Origin: Monomorium pharaonis
Taxonomy: Eukaryota; Arthropoda; Insecta; Hymenoptera; Formicidae
Length of the DNA: 64,000 nucleotides
Reading direction: 5' to 3'
Assembly: GCF_013373865.1 (NCBI RefSeq)
Contig: NC_050467.1
Coordinates: 30,542,890 to 30,606,889, forward strand
Part shown: positions 23,023-32,278 of the stretch, one piece after another
How positions within the stretch are numbered: the first letter of the stretch is position 1
How the letters are laid out: each line of letters starts with the position of its first letter
Translations under genes and position numbers: made by a program
The notes under the pieces: generated by a model
The model's database searches: none
Told to the model about the DNA's origin: nothing
The model's input: only the letters and a program-made list of their open reading frames with translations

Positions 23023-23026
23023 TTAA

Positions 23027-23259
23027 ACGGCCCACGCGTGCTTGCTCAACACATCGATGACGGTGAGTATGTAGTGGTAGCCTCTGTTGAAACGTGAGTA
23101 CGGAATCATCTCGACGATATCAGCCTGCCATAGATCGTCGTAGCCTCGAACTATGACGTGTCTTCGTTGAAAATTTCTTCTCGCCAGAGCATGCAGTTCC
23201 TCGACGAGTCGTCGCCTTTCGGAACTAATATTGGATTTCGGCGGTTTCATGGATCGCAT
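23027..23259 (-). pseudogene. Polinton-type integrase, N-terminal fragment cut by a MITE
   Basis: The minus-strand ATG at 23259 opens a frame of about 78 codons with RRLVEELHALARRNF, the first catalytic Asp context DLWQADIVEM, and YHYILTVIDVLSKHAWA. It stops at the TTAA target of the adjacent MITE. The rest of the DDE core is not found on the far side beyond about a dozen bases. The family is the retroviral-type integrase of Polinton/Maverick elements, which inserts the linear viral genome. It is nearly the same protein as the copy at 58489-59104. It forms the left end of the minus-strand virus block. Confidence 0.85.
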
Positions 23260-23279
23260 ACCGATCGTTCCTGTTTTTT

Positions 23280-23675
23280 CTATTCCGTTTCCATTCTTTG
23301 TCTGTTCTGTTCCTGTTTTTTTCTGTTCCGTTTCTGTTCCGTTTCTGTTCTTTCCCTGTTTCTTCTGTTCCGTTTTTGTTCTTTTCCCGTTCTGATACTG
23401 TTTTTTTCTGTTCCGTTTCTGTTCTGTACCCGTTCCGTTCCTGTTTTTTTCTGTTCCATTCTGTTGCGTTTCTGTTCTTTTCCCGTTCTGATCCTGTTTT
23501 TTTCCGTTCCGTTTCCGTTCTGTACCCGTTCCGTTCCTGTTTTCTCTATACCGTTTCTGTTCTTTCCCTGTTCCATTCCTGTTTTTTTTCTGTTCTTTTC
23601 CTGTTTTTTTCTGTTCGGTTTCTGTTCTGTACCCGTACTTTTGCGTTCTTTCACGTTTGAATTATCTTTTATCAT
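23280..23675 (-). CDS. Repeat protein rich in Lys, Asn, Arg, Glu, Gln, Thr
   Basis: An ATG at 23675 opens 131 codons, almost entirely a degenerate tandem repeat built from words such as TGTERVQN, NGTEKN and TGKEQKRN. The DNA is a minisatellite of GAACAGAAACGG-type units. It overlaps the end of the preceding ORF by a few bases and ends just before the integrase ATG. Open frames also exist on the other strand because the repeat lacks stops there. It could be a disordered viral protein or simply an expanded repeat. Confidence 0.4.
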   Translation of the reverse strand: MIKDNSNVKERKSTGTEQKPNRKKQEKNRKKTGMEQGKNRNGIEKTGTERVQNGNGTEKNRIRTGKEQKRNRMEQKKTGTERVQNRNGTEKNSIRTGKEQKRNRRNRERTETEQKRNRKKQEQNRQRMETE

Positions 23676-23938
23676 TGCTTTCTATCGTCTTTCAGCAGTG
23701 GTTCTTTGTCTTCCGGTCTTACCGATCGATCAGACAATCGTTCGTAACTATTCCTGACTTGATTTACAACCGTTCGATAACCGTCCGACAATCGTTCCCG
23801 AGTTGTTTGATAGTGATCCTGCACCGTTCGATAGCTATCCGACAACCGTTCCTGAACCGTCCGCTGTTGATTCAGGAACCGCTCAAAATTATTCGTTAAA
23901 CGTTCGTAACCGTCTTTTCGCCGTTCGTTATTACTCAT
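23672..23938 (-). CDS. Small protein with ERLSDxYRTV repeats
   Basis: Chosen start is the ATG at 23938 (88 residues). It contains imperfect ~20-residue repeats with ERLTNNF, ERLSDSYRTV and ERLSDGYRTV, probably helical and coiled-coil forming, then an acidic/basic tail. It lies between the DUF8207-type gene and the Lys/Asn-rich repeat protein, all on one strand. No known family was recognised; repeated coiled-coil segments would fit a virion fibre or core protein, which is inference. Confidence 0.5.
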   Translation of the reverse strand: MSNNERRKDGYERLTNNFERFLNQQRTVQERLSDSYRTVQDHYQTTRERLSDGYRTVVNQVRNSYERLSDRSVRPEDKEPLLKDDRKQ

Positions 23939-24006
23939 TGTTTTTAATCTTGATACGATATGGGTGACATCGATCAATCGACTGACACGTTTCGCGATTA
24001 CGCAGA

Positions 24007-25092
24007 TTAATTTATAATAAGACCCGCTTCGCGAAGTTTTTCGATGATGGACAGAATCTCGTTGTCGTGCGCGTTGTGACCGGCTCGACGCGATGCTTCG
24101 AGTAACCGCAGACGATCTACCAGTTTATTGGGATTGTCCCAGTGCGTGTAATCGATCGCGTTATCATTTAACGTCATAGCGTGAGGTAATCCCTTTCCAG
24201 ATTTCTTCGTTTTCGGCGTAGGTTCGATCGACATTAACGGTGCGATCAGGTGTTTGTACTTGTATCCTCTGTTGCTCCGTAGTTGACTGTCCTTGGTGTA
24301 ATTGCATCTATGCACGTTTGTAGCAAACAATATGCTTTTGTACTTTTGTAAATCATCATCTGTGTAGATGTCATCGGCGGGGATTTTCTTGAAGATCAAT
24401 TCATAAAAACCAGGTGTATCAGCGTAACGTACATTGTCGATAATTATGTTATCCTCGTTGTCCACATCGAAATGTTTATTACCGAGCATCATTCCATTAT
24501 TCTCGAGACGAACACCGTATATATTGTCTATGTCTATATCGCTCTCTCGGTTACCGCTCAGGACAGTCACGACATATTTTTGACTCAGCGGACCAAATTG
24601 AGCTTGCAATGCTTTTCGTCCTTGCGACGTCTGTAATTGATTTCGAACAATCGTCGCAAGCGAATCATCCGTCGTTTCAAAAACATTCTCAAGCGATTCT
24701 ATCGGTTGTACGGTTGTGGGACGCGGTGTGGAGGTTATCATTGGTACGTCGTTTGAAATTTGTAAATGATTAGATTTTTGCGGTGTTGCAGAGATATCGA
24801 ACGAGACGTTCGATCGTTTTTTCTTACTGGCATATTCTTCCCCCTCTTCCTTCTCACGTTTACGGGTGAACAAAACGTTATCGATCGGCTCCTCTTTTAT
24901 CGCGCGTACGCCGGAATTGTCAATAATCTTTTGCAGCGGTTTGATCAACGGTTCAAAGTGTCTCTTAGTCACGATATCCTCTTCGATCCTGCCGGTTTTT
25001 AGAGCACGATGTTTCTTTCGAATCGATTCGCTCGTTTTTTCAATTTCTCTCGCGATTTTCTCGCGCTCACGCATATCTTTGTTTTCAGCCAT
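24007..25092 (-). CDS. DUF8207-type protein of Polinton-like elements
   Basis: Start chosen at the ATG at 25092 (about 361 residues); the frame extends eight codons further without ATG. Residues 1-50 are charged and coiled-coil-like (MREREKIAREIEKTSESIRKK), followed by a Lys/Arg nuclear-signal-like cluster (KREKEEGEEYASKKKR). The C-terminal half has blocks I associate with DUF8207, found in many insect virus-derived genes: YADTPGFYELIFKK, DLQKYKSILFATNVHR and RSNRGYKYKHLI. The frame is intact. Its function is unknown. It sits between the ATPase and the repeat proteins on the same strand. Confidence 0.7.
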   Translation of the reverse strand: MAENKDMREREKIAREIEKTSESIRKKHRALKTGRIEEDIVTKRHFEPLIKPLQKIIDNSGVRAIKEEPIDNVLFTRKREKEEGEEYASKKKRSNVSFDISATPQKSNHLQISNDVPMITSTPRPTTVQPIESLENVFETTDDSLATIVRNQLQTSQGRKALQAQFGPLSQKYVVTVLSGNRESDIDIDNIYGVRLENNGMMLGNKHFDVDNEDNIIIDNVRYADTPGFYELIFKKIPADDIYTDDDLQKYKSILFATNVHRCNYTKDSQLRSNRGYKYKHLIAPLMSIEPTPKTKKSGKGLPHAMTLNDNAIDYTHWDNPNKLVDRLRLLEASRRAGHNAHDNEILSIIEKLREAGLIIN

Positions 25093-25225
25093 GTTAACAG
25101 AGAGTGTTAATCGCACGTTTCACCCCGACAAGGTATCAATAACGACTAACTGTTTCGCGGTATTGCAAACTCGTTAAATCCTCTTCTGTATCGCCCGTTA
25201 GCAAGTGCACTGTCCTTGTCTATCA

Positions 25226-25843
25226 TCAAAAATAATCACGCTGCCAACAATTGCGACATAATTCATTAAAGTCATCATATGACATGTCGGTGTTTACGTG
25301 ATAGTTGTACACGTGTTTCAAGTTGGTACCGTCCTGCTTAAAGAGGATCAGCAGGTTGGCGTTATCGCGTATAAGATGTTTAGGTATTCTCGCGTACGAC
25401 TGACAGAGATAAAAACAGTCGATGTTCGAGTGTCTACCCATTGAAAAATATTCTTTCACGACATCCTGCTTATCGCACGCAACGTCATCGAAGACGAAAA
25501 TCGAGTTTGGACGCGCCTCGCTCGGTGGAATGACGTCACTGTTATTGGAGAACGTAAAGTAACCGATCTCGTCCATCGACGACAACAAATTCTCCAGATA
25601 TCGATATTTCGGCTGTTGTAGCGATTTCGAGTACACGTACACGTTCTCGAAATGTACACCGTGGTCCAACAAATTTATCAGAACGTTGGTTTTACCGCAG
25701 TTCGACTGACCGCAAATGATGGCGCGTATAGTATTCGGCAGCATCGCACCATGCTTACGCCTCACTCCGCCGTCTCCCATCGATTGTAATTTATCGTCGT
25801 AATTCGTTACGCAAATCGTCAAAGGTTGTCGCACAAATCTCAT
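25226..25843 (-). CDS. FtsK/HerA-type DNA packaging ATPase (A32-like)
   Basis: An intact 205-residue frame starts at the ATG at 25843. Walker A is GQSNCGKT at about residues 44-51, and Walker B is SIFVFDDV at about 113-120. LCQSYARIP further on fits the sensor/arginine region of A32-like packaging ATPases. In Polintons, adintoviruses and virophages this enzyme pumps DNA into the capsid. Length is normal for the family. A TATA-like box lies 38 bp upstream. It stands at the head of the minus-strand block, divergent from the capsid genes. Confidence 0.88.
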   Translation of the reverse strand: MRFVRQPLTICVTNYDDKLQSMGDGGVRRKHGAMLPNTIRAIICGQSNCGKTNVLINLLDHGVHFENVYVYSKSLQQPKYRYLENLLSSMDEIGYFTFSNNSDVIPPSEARPNSIFVFDDVACDKQDVVKEYFSMGRHSNIDCFYLCQSYARIPKHLIRDNANLLILFKQDGTNLKHVYNYHVNTDMSYDDFNELCRNCWQRDYF

Positions 25844-25880
25844 GTTTTCCGAATCTAATTACACATCGGAATCGAACGTC

Positions 25881-25890
25881 CTATTTATAG
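25881..25890 (-). promoter_or_regulatory. TATA box of the packaging ATPase gene
   Basis: CTATAAATAG on the minus strand lies 38 bp before the ATPase ATG. The same 10-mer in the same relative position precedes the plus-strand ORF at 30007, which supports a shared promoter design with a very short leader. Confidence 0.55.
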
Positions 25891-25899
25891 GTGTGTGAG

Positions 25900-26500
<601 letters not shown>

Positions 26501-26655
26501 GCAGGATTGAGGGGTGATTAAAAAAGATACGCGATATATCTATTATATATATATATTTAAAATATTAATAATAGAATTATAAACTGTATAAAATAATTAT
26601 AAAACTAAAAAAAGACATTGTATAATACATTTAAAAATACTACATATAACTATAT

Positions 26656-26838
26656 CTAAATATAATCATAAAATATATCTAAAATCCTTTTATTAAAAAG
26701 GGCATGACATCGATACTCGAATCTATCGAAGTGTATTGTTGTCGCTTTTCTGCGATGCCGATTGGTTCTCTTGCTGCGCTTACTTCGTGAGTGACTGTCT
26801 TCGTGCAGATCATGATGGTGTAGATCATGATTTGACAT
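26656..26838 (-). CDS. Small His/Arg-rich ORF
   Basis: An ATG at 26838 opens about 60 codons on the same strand as the ATPase: a His/Asp-rich start (DLHHHDLHED), a basic centre (SRSKRSKRTNRHRRK), then FDRFEYRCHALF. It ends in AT-rich sequence. Such a small basic protein could bind DNA in a virion, but nothing proves it is a gene. Confidence 0.3.
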   Translation of the reverse strand: MSNHDLHHHDLHEDSHSRSKRSKRTNRHRRKATTIHFDRFEYRCHALFNKRILDIFYDYI

Positions 26839-27010
26839 TTTATGTTTATAATATAATAATATTGGTTAACTTTCTAATGTTATGATGATATAATAAATAA
26901 ATAAGCGGAGAAGAAAATGATTTGACATTTTATGTTTATAATATAATAATATTGGTTAACTTTCTAATGTTGTGATGATATAATAAATAAATAAGCGGAG
27001 AAGAAAATGA
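26827..27010. repeat. 90-bp tandem duplication
   Basis: ATGATTTGACATTTTATG and the following 80 bases occur twice, starting at 26827 and 26917, nearly identical. A third partial echo (AATAAATAAGCGGAGAAGAAA) is near 27100. Confidence 0.85.
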
Positions 27011-27532
27011 GAGAAAAAAATGAGAGAGTGTTAATAAATGAGTGAGTGTTTATGAGTGTTTATAAGTGAGTTTTTATTAATGAGTGAGTGTTAATTAATA
27101 ATAAATAAATAAGCGGAGAAGAAAGTGAGAGAGTTAGAGAGTGAGAAAAGAGAGAGAGAGAGAGTGTAACCTATCAGATTTTCAATTAATTTAATAAGAA
27201 TACCTATCAGATTTTCAGTTAATTTAATAAAAATATATTTTTCTTAAAATTTTAAAAATGGTGGAAAAGATGCATAATAAATAAATAATAAATGGAAATG
27301 AATAATATTACATGAGTGTAATAAGTCTATTGGATCAATATAGAATTTAAAGAATTTTATTTTTTTAATTATTAGAGAGAGAAAGTTAATATTTTTTTTT
27401 ATTTAGAGAGAGAAAGTAATTAATTATTAAAGAGAGAGAGTGAATAATTTTATTTTTAATTTAAAGAAAAAAAGAATAATTAATTTTAATTTTAATAAAT
27501 ACGCAAAAAGGGAACGAAAGAATGCAGAGAAT

Positions 27533-27588
<56 letters not shown>

Positions 27589-27731
27589 ATGTTATTTTTA
27601 AATTAGAGAGAGAGTAAATAATTTTATTTTTAATTTAGAAAGAGAATAATTAATTTTAATTTTAATAAAACACATAAATTTATTACTTCTTTATTATTAT
27701 TTTATTTTTTTTCTTTTTTTCTTTTTATTCT
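27011..27731. repeat. GA-rich and AT-rich low-complexity sequence
   Basis: Runs of AG (longest about 27531-27585) alternate with TTTTAATTTTAAT blocks and GTGAGTGTTAAT repeats. No gene was recognised. Confidence 0.7.
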
Positions 27732-27977
27732 TCATAAATTTGCTTCATGTGGAAGAATGAAAATGATGTATCTTCTCAGGCAAAAATCTATGTGGATTGA
27801 ATATCTTTGGATATGGTCAAAAACTGGATATGGATCTCTGTGAAGTTTATAAATAGTAAGGAGCAAGATTGTTCCAGCAGATACTAAATATAAAACACAT
27901 AATATATAAAATGAAATGTTATAATTTATAAATTTACAAATATTGATAATAGTTTTATTATAACTTGAAAAAAACAC
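27732..27977 (-). CDS. Small ORF with one predicted membrane segment
   Basis: An ATG at 27977 opens 81 codons. Residues about 22-44 (ISFYILCVLYLVSAGTILLL) form a good transmembrane helix; the C-terminal third is basic and aromatic (DFCLRRYIIF). It lies on the same strand as the ATPase. Small membrane proteins occur in many virus modules, but AT-rich DNA gives such frames by chance, so this is tentative. Confidence 0.3.
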   Translation of the reverse strand: MFFSSYNKTIINICKFINYNISFYILCVLYLVSAGTILLLTIYKLHRDPYPVFDHIQRYSIHIDFCLRRYIIFILPHEANL

Positions 27978-28567
27978 ATTTAATAAAACATATCACATTT
28001 ATTTAAACATATAACATTTTATTAACATTTATTATTAATATTTAATTTTTAATAATTAATATTTAATATTTAACATTTATTATAAATATTTATAATATTA
28101 CTTTTTTTAAAAACAATATTTTAATAATTATTTTTATTATTGTTATTATTTTTATTATTAATACAGCGACATTTCGAGTATCATTATTCCATTTTATTTT
28201 TCTTATTGTGTTGCTACAAAAAGAAATAATGCGTTATTTGTTATTAAGATGTATTAAGGTGTCATTAACCAATCATAGAATCGTATTAGTATCTTAAGAT
28301 GGTTTTAAAGTATTAATTGACAATGCTGGTGATAATTTTTATGTTCTGTTTGCTGTCAGTTATTTTTGCTAGAAACGTTGTTTCATTTATTGTTACTCGT
28401 TAAATATTACAATGAAATGGAAAGACGATTTAATTATTAAAAAGAATAATATTTGTGTCATTATAATTACTGTACTATGCAATTATAGTTGCAAATCTCA
28501 ATTCTCAATTTGAATTCTTATTCTTATTTTTATTAAAATTAAGGTTTATTTATTTGTATGTTTATAC
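27978..28567. other. AT-rich stretch without gene
   Basis: ATTTAATATTTAAC-type repeats to about 28150, then unassigned AT-rich DNA. No feature was recognised. Confidence 0.4.
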
Positions 28568-28698
28568 CTGTTGTAACGAATTACTATCTGAATTTCTTTT
28601 GAGAGTACGAGCGATTTTTATAACTTTATCCAATGGCATATGTCCATCTATCAATGAAATATCTTTCACACTTTGCACTATAAAATATGGGGGATCAA
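28568..28698 (-). other. Orphan exon of unknown gene
   Basis: A 131-bp open segment is bounded by a TTTTTTACAG acceptor and a GTATAA donor on the minus strand. It encodes VDPPYFIVQSVKDISLIDG then HMPLDKVIKIARTLKRN, which has the look of real protein (balanced composition, predicted helix). No partner exon was identified in the AT-rich flanks. It could belong to the spliced gene at 29027-29712 by alternative splicing, or to an unrelated gene fragment. Confidence 0.4.
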
Positions 28699-29026
28699 CT
28701 GTAAAAAAATATACCGTTTAGTTTTAAAAATGTAATATTTATGTTGTTTAATTAATTCTATTATTTTTATCATTAATTTTTACATTATATAGTATTATCT
28801 TTTTTAATTATTTTTTTTATTTTATTACAATTTTATAAAAATTATGACTAAAATAATAATTGATTTTATTTTGCACAAACATGTTTGTGAAAATTGTTTT
28901 TATTACTAACTGATCTTATTATCATGTTTACAAAATTATATCTAAATATAATCATAAAATATATCTAAAATAATATAAAAAGTGCTATATAACTATAAAA
29001 AGTATATAATATTTTTTTCTTAATTT

Positions 29027-29712
29027 CTATAAAAATATATTTTCTATTTGATCTAAAATATAATTTGCGTAACCATTATAATCCCAGTTTTCCGTTTCTT
29101 TTTGTTTTTCCACCTCCATTCCGAATAAATATCGTAAGCCAAAAATATCCTCGTAGTTGTAATTGTTGTCATCTTCAATATCCTCCCATATCCAGTCATG
29201 GTATTTTCGATCTATCCGGCGGCTGCACTGCACCCGCAATCGGTGCTGTTGGATGTTTACGTGTTGCGGAATGGATATCTCAGTTCTTAACATTACGTTG
29301 CCGGAACACATACACTAAAACAAGCACAAAGTATATTATTTAATTATTCATTAAAAATACGCAATATATACGTTGAAATATAAAAATGGTACTTACAATG
29401 ATTGCAGGCAAATCGATGTATGCCGCCGGGTCTAACGGGGGAAAAGTTGTTGGATGGCGACGAGCTGTGCGCACCGCCTGCCGGCTATGGATATATATAT
29501 ATCCTATAGCCGGGAAACTTTTTGGAAGTGCTATTTGCACCTCTTCCTCACAACAAAGGCGCTGCAAAAATGATTTAATATTAATATAAATAATATAAAT
29601 TAATCTAAATGATATAAATTAATATAAATAATGTCAATTAATATAAATAATGTAAAAATAGGTAAGAAATACTTACAACCAGTGCCATTGTTTCGGAATT
29701 GTAAAAGTACAT
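29027..29712 (-). CDS. Three-exon gene of unknown function (gene A)
   Basis: Exons 29712-29677, 29561-29397 and 29314-29027 have lengths of 36, 165 and 288 bp. All introns are short, phase 0, and begin GTAAGT and end CAG or TTTTAG. They give one open frame of 162 residues ending at TAG. The last exon is rich in Asp/Asn/Tyr (WEDIEDDNNYNYEDIF) and contains DIFGLRYLFGM, which resembles DVFDLRRLFDM in the last exon of the gene at 55684-56240. No known domain. It sits between the minus-strand packaging genes and the plus-strand capsid genes of the virus block. Confidence 0.6.
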
Positions 29713-29963
29713 TGTGTCTTCGCAAAACTTCAGACTGAACTGACGGTCAGTCCGGCTTCGAAGGCTACTGTTTACGATTTTGGTACTTATCATCCCCACG
29801 CTGTGGAGATGTCACTTGAGCTTATCGTCGATGCTCGAGTAAACTATAGCCCTGTGACGTTTCACTCATGGCTTGAAAACTATTTTTTCATAATAGTACT
29901 CGCACGGTTTTTTAAAGCGAATAATAAAAAAATTACTAGGAAACAAAAACCTCGCAGGAACCA

Positions 29964-29973
29964 CTATTTATAG
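29964..29973 (+). promoter_or_regulatory. TATA box of the capsid gene block
   Basis: CTATTTATAG lies 34 bp before the ATG at 30007. It is the same palindrome-like 10-mer found before the ATPase gene, so the plus-strand block probably starts transcription just upstream of the first ATG. Confidence 0.5.
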
Positions 29974-30006
29974 GCATGCAAAATCGCGCATCGCTCAGTA
30001 GCAAAC

Positions 30007-30276
30007 ATGTATCTCATACTATCACATCCCTCCAATATTATAAATTTGAGCGCTGAACAGTTACAATTCGTACCAAAGATCGTTCTGTTACGCGAGTGCG
30101 CCAACTATATCGAACACGTGTGGGACAAGCTCCCGGAATATATAAAGACTGATTTCGAAATTCAACAATATCGTCGCTGCAACGAGCATTATAATCAGCC
30201 GTGGCAGCAAACGCACATCGATGGACCCGCGCCGTTGATCAAGAATTGTACCGAATGCCAGCTGTCGCAAAGGTAA
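30007..30276 (+). CDS. Conserved small ORF heading the capsid block
   Basis: An ATG at 30007 opens 89 codons: hydrophobic start (LILSHPSNIINLSAEQL), a helical centre (LLRECANYIEHVWDKLPEY), and HYNQPWQQTHIDGPAPL followed by a CxxC pair (NCTECQLS). I recall similar proteins upstream of the phospholipase gene in insect Polinton-like elements, but know no function. It overlaps the next ORF (ATG at 30255) by 22 bp in another frame, a compact virus-like arrangement. Confidence 0.55.
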   Translation: MYLILSHPSNIINLSAEQLQFVPKIVLLRECANYIEHVWDKLPEYIKTDFEIQQYRRCNEHYNQPWQQTHIDGPAPLIKNCTECQLSQR

Positions 30277-30903
30277 ACAGCGGCTGCGGTCATCTTTTGA
30301 ATCGCGCGATAAACGCGCTTCCATTCGAGCTACATATCCCCGGTTATCAATTTTGCGGACCGGGAACGCACTTGGAAAAACGATTAGCTAGAGGCGATAG
30401 AGGTATAAATCCGCTGGACGCGGCGTGCCGCGAACACGACATTGCGTATTCTTGCAGCAACGAGCTCGCCGACAGACACGTGGCGGACGAGATACTCGCC
30501 GCGAAAGCACAAACACGCGTAATCGCGAAAGACTCGGCTCTCGGAGAAAGAGCAGCCGCCGCTGCCGTCTGGGCAGCCATGAAAGCCAAGTCAAAGACAG
30601 GTATGGGCATGAAGAAGAAAAAAAAGGTAACGAAAAAAAAAACGTATACATCCGACAGCGAGACGAGGCGGCATGTTACCAATTTTACCGATGTTGGACG
30701 CGCTCGGATCATTGATCGGCGGAGCGGCTGGTGTGACGAAGGTGGTAAACGACAGCAAAGCTGCGCGACGTCAACTCGAGGAGCTGCAACGTCACAATCG
30801 CGCGATGGAAGGGCGCGGAGTGTATCTTGCCCCGTACAGAGGCGGACGAGGGCTGTACCTCGCCCCGTACAAGTACGGAAAAGGTGTAAAAGCGAAACGA
30901 TAA
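30255..30903 (+). CDS. Parvovirus-type phospholipase A2 capsid protein
   Basis: From the ATG at 30255 the protein shows the secreted-PLA2 core: calcium loop YQFCGPGTHLEKRL near residue 30 and the catalytic His-Asp pair DAACREHDIAYS near residue 60. An Ala-rich helix and a Lys-rich tail (MKKKKKVTKKK) follow. In parvoviruses and Polinton-like elements this domain lets incoming capsids leave the endosome. The same frame stays open past this region into the protease (to 31286), while a separate +1 frame, 30673-30903, carries the small Gly/Tyr protein. The end given here is where the protease region begins. A-runs at about 30619-30650 could allow slippage. Confidence 0.8.
30673..30903 (+). CDS. 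Small hydrophobic/basic virion protein with GRGLYLAPY repeats
   Basis: This overlaps the PLA2-protease open frame in another phase. The ATG at 30673 gives 76 residues: a hydrophobic, Gly/Ala-rich start (LPILPMLDALGSLIGGAAG), a helix (KAARRQLEELQRHNRAME), then repeated GVYLAPY, GLYLAPYKYGKG and a basic end. Similar tails follow the PLA2 domain in related elements as I recall them. In layout it recalls adenovirus core or minor capsid proteins that are cut by the viral protease. It may be the natural C-terminal half of the PLA2 protein, separated by a frameshift. Confidence 0.6.
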   Translation: MLPILPMLDALGSLIGGAAGVTKVVNDSKAARRQLEELQRHNRAMEGRGVYLAPYRGGRGLYLAPYKYGKGVKAKR

Positions 30904-31286
30904 AATATGTCAAAGAGGCGTTAAAAATACCCGCAGGTGTGACGACGAACGTGCAACTACATCAATTGGCAAGACGATTGTGTATCCCATATTTTAGAAA
31001 AGTGTTTATGCGTAACGCGTTACCGACGAGCTGTGCGCGTCGAAACGAGAGCGGTATCGTAAATTTGGACGATGCGGAGGGCCCCGGTACTCACTGGGTG
31101 GCGTACGCAAAGAGGAGAAATCACATGGCGTATTTCGACAGTTTCGGCAATCTGCGGCCACCCAGAGAACTCGTACAATATTTTGGGGACGATGTGACAA
31201 AAATAGAGTACAATCGAACGTCGTATCAAACTTACGATCAAAGGAATTGCGGACAACTTTGTCTGCTATTTTTACACTCGATTTAA
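30904..31286 (+). CDS. Adenain-type (C5) cysteine protease
   Basis: The catalytic residues can be placed: His in GPGTHWVAYAK, Asp in YFDSFGNLRPP, Gln/Asp-containing QTYDQRN and Cys in NCGQLCLLFL near the C-terminus. IPYFRKVFMR and ALPTS precede them. The frame is continuous with the upstream PLA2 frame and no ATG lies where the family usually starts; a GTG occupies the likely position (GVTTNVQLHQL, about 30938). The start may be mutated, or the product may be made as a fusion. In Polintons and adenoviruses it matures capsid proteins. Confidence 0.82.
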
Positions 31287-31327
31287 AGACCGACGTTGCG
31301 CTGTTTAATCTCAGTATTCGTTCAAAC

Positions 31328-32068
31328 ATGTCGCTGACATTTACGCTGAGCGGTAAGAGCAGCATTCTCGCGGCAAGCTACTCTCCGGCTATAAATTTGA
31401 GCGACGACGATTACGAGCTCGGTTTAGCGATCTTTGAAACATATAACACGATACCGAACGTGAATGCTTCGAACAATAAATTTTACTTTGGCAAAGACAA
31501 CGATGAGATTACGATTCCTGAGGGATCGTACGAGTTGCATGCCATTAATGAGTTTTTGAAACGTGAGATTTCGCAAATACGTCCGCGACGAAACGTCGCG
31601 GCTGAAGATAGTAATGGTAGAGATAAAGATCCGATTACGATCCGCGCAAACTATAATACGATGAGATGCGAGATCAGATGCGCACACAAAATAAATTTTG
31701 GCAAACCAAACAACATCGGCTCGCTCCTGGGATTCACATCGAAGCGTATACTAGAACCGCGAATATGGCATGAGTCGGACGTGTCAATCAACATAATGAA
31801 CGTAAACATTATCCGCGTAGAGTGCAACGTGACCGCGGGCGCGTACATCAACGACAAAAGCGTGCACGCGATACATGAATTTTCACCGAACGTGCCACCT
31901 GGATATAAGATCTCGGAAAGGCCGTCGCAGATCATTTACCTGCCGATCATCGTGCGGAGCGTTACAAATCTGACGATACGCGTGGTTGACCAGAACGGAC
32001 GATTGCTTGATTTTCGAGGAGAAGAAATTACCGTCAGATTGCATGTGCGACGACAGCTGCAACGATAA
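31328..32068 (+). CDS. Minor capsid (penton-type) protein
   Basis: The ATG at 31328 opens an intact 246-residue frame. Blocks include MSLTFTLSGKSSIL, DDYELGLAIFETYNTIPNV, NKFYFGKDND and PEGSYELHAIN. It ends with a beta-rich region (LTIRVVDQNGRLLDFRGEEI). I recognise it as the single-jelly-roll penton-like protein that follows the protease in Polinton-like elements, where it closes the capsid vertices. Its place between protease and major capsid protein supports this. No break was found. Confidence 0.75.
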   Translation: MSLTFTLSGKSSILAASYSPAINLSDDDYELGLAIFETYNTIPNVNASNNKFYFGKDNDEITIPEGSYELHAINEFLKREISQIRPRRNVAAEDSNGRDKDPITIRANYNTMRCEIRCAHKINFGKPNNIGSLLGFTSKRILEPRIWHESDVSINIMNVNIIRVECNVTAGAYINDKSVHAIHEFSPNVPPGYKISERPSQIIYLPIIVRSVTNLTIRVVDQNGRLLDFRGEEITVRLHVRRQLQR

Positions 32069-32080
32069 CGCGAACGTGAG

Positions 32081-32278
32081 ATGCTCGTACTACACGCGTC
32101 GGAACGCGCCAGAAAAATAAACATCTTTACGATGAAAACACCAACGTTACAGCAGTCATCCAATACTTTTGCGACGACATTCGATAATATTCGATCATCC
32201 GACTGTTCCAAGGAAAAGAGGCTCACCGCGTCGAACGTTGAATATCTACAATCTCTGGGATTTGCGGTGCGACAATGA
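32081..32278 (+). CDS. Small conserved ORF before the major capsid gene
   Basis: An ATG at 32081 gives 65 residues: MLVLHASERARKINIFTMK, then a Ser/Thr-rich centre and LTASNVEYLQSLGF near the end. Its TGA overlaps the ATG of the major capsid gene (ATGA at 32275-32278), as in tightly packed viral operon-like blocks. I recall related short proteins in the same slot in ant virus-derived elements. The function is unknown. Confidence 0.5.
   Translation: MLVLHASERARKINIFTMKTPTLQQSSNTFATTFDNIRSSDCSKEKRLTASNVEYLQSLGFAVRQ

Noticed and set aside
23158..23757. 199-residue plus-strand Phe/Leu/Cys/Ser-rich frame
   Set aside because: It is the complement of the GAACAGAAACGG minisatellite; periodic composition, no signal or domain.
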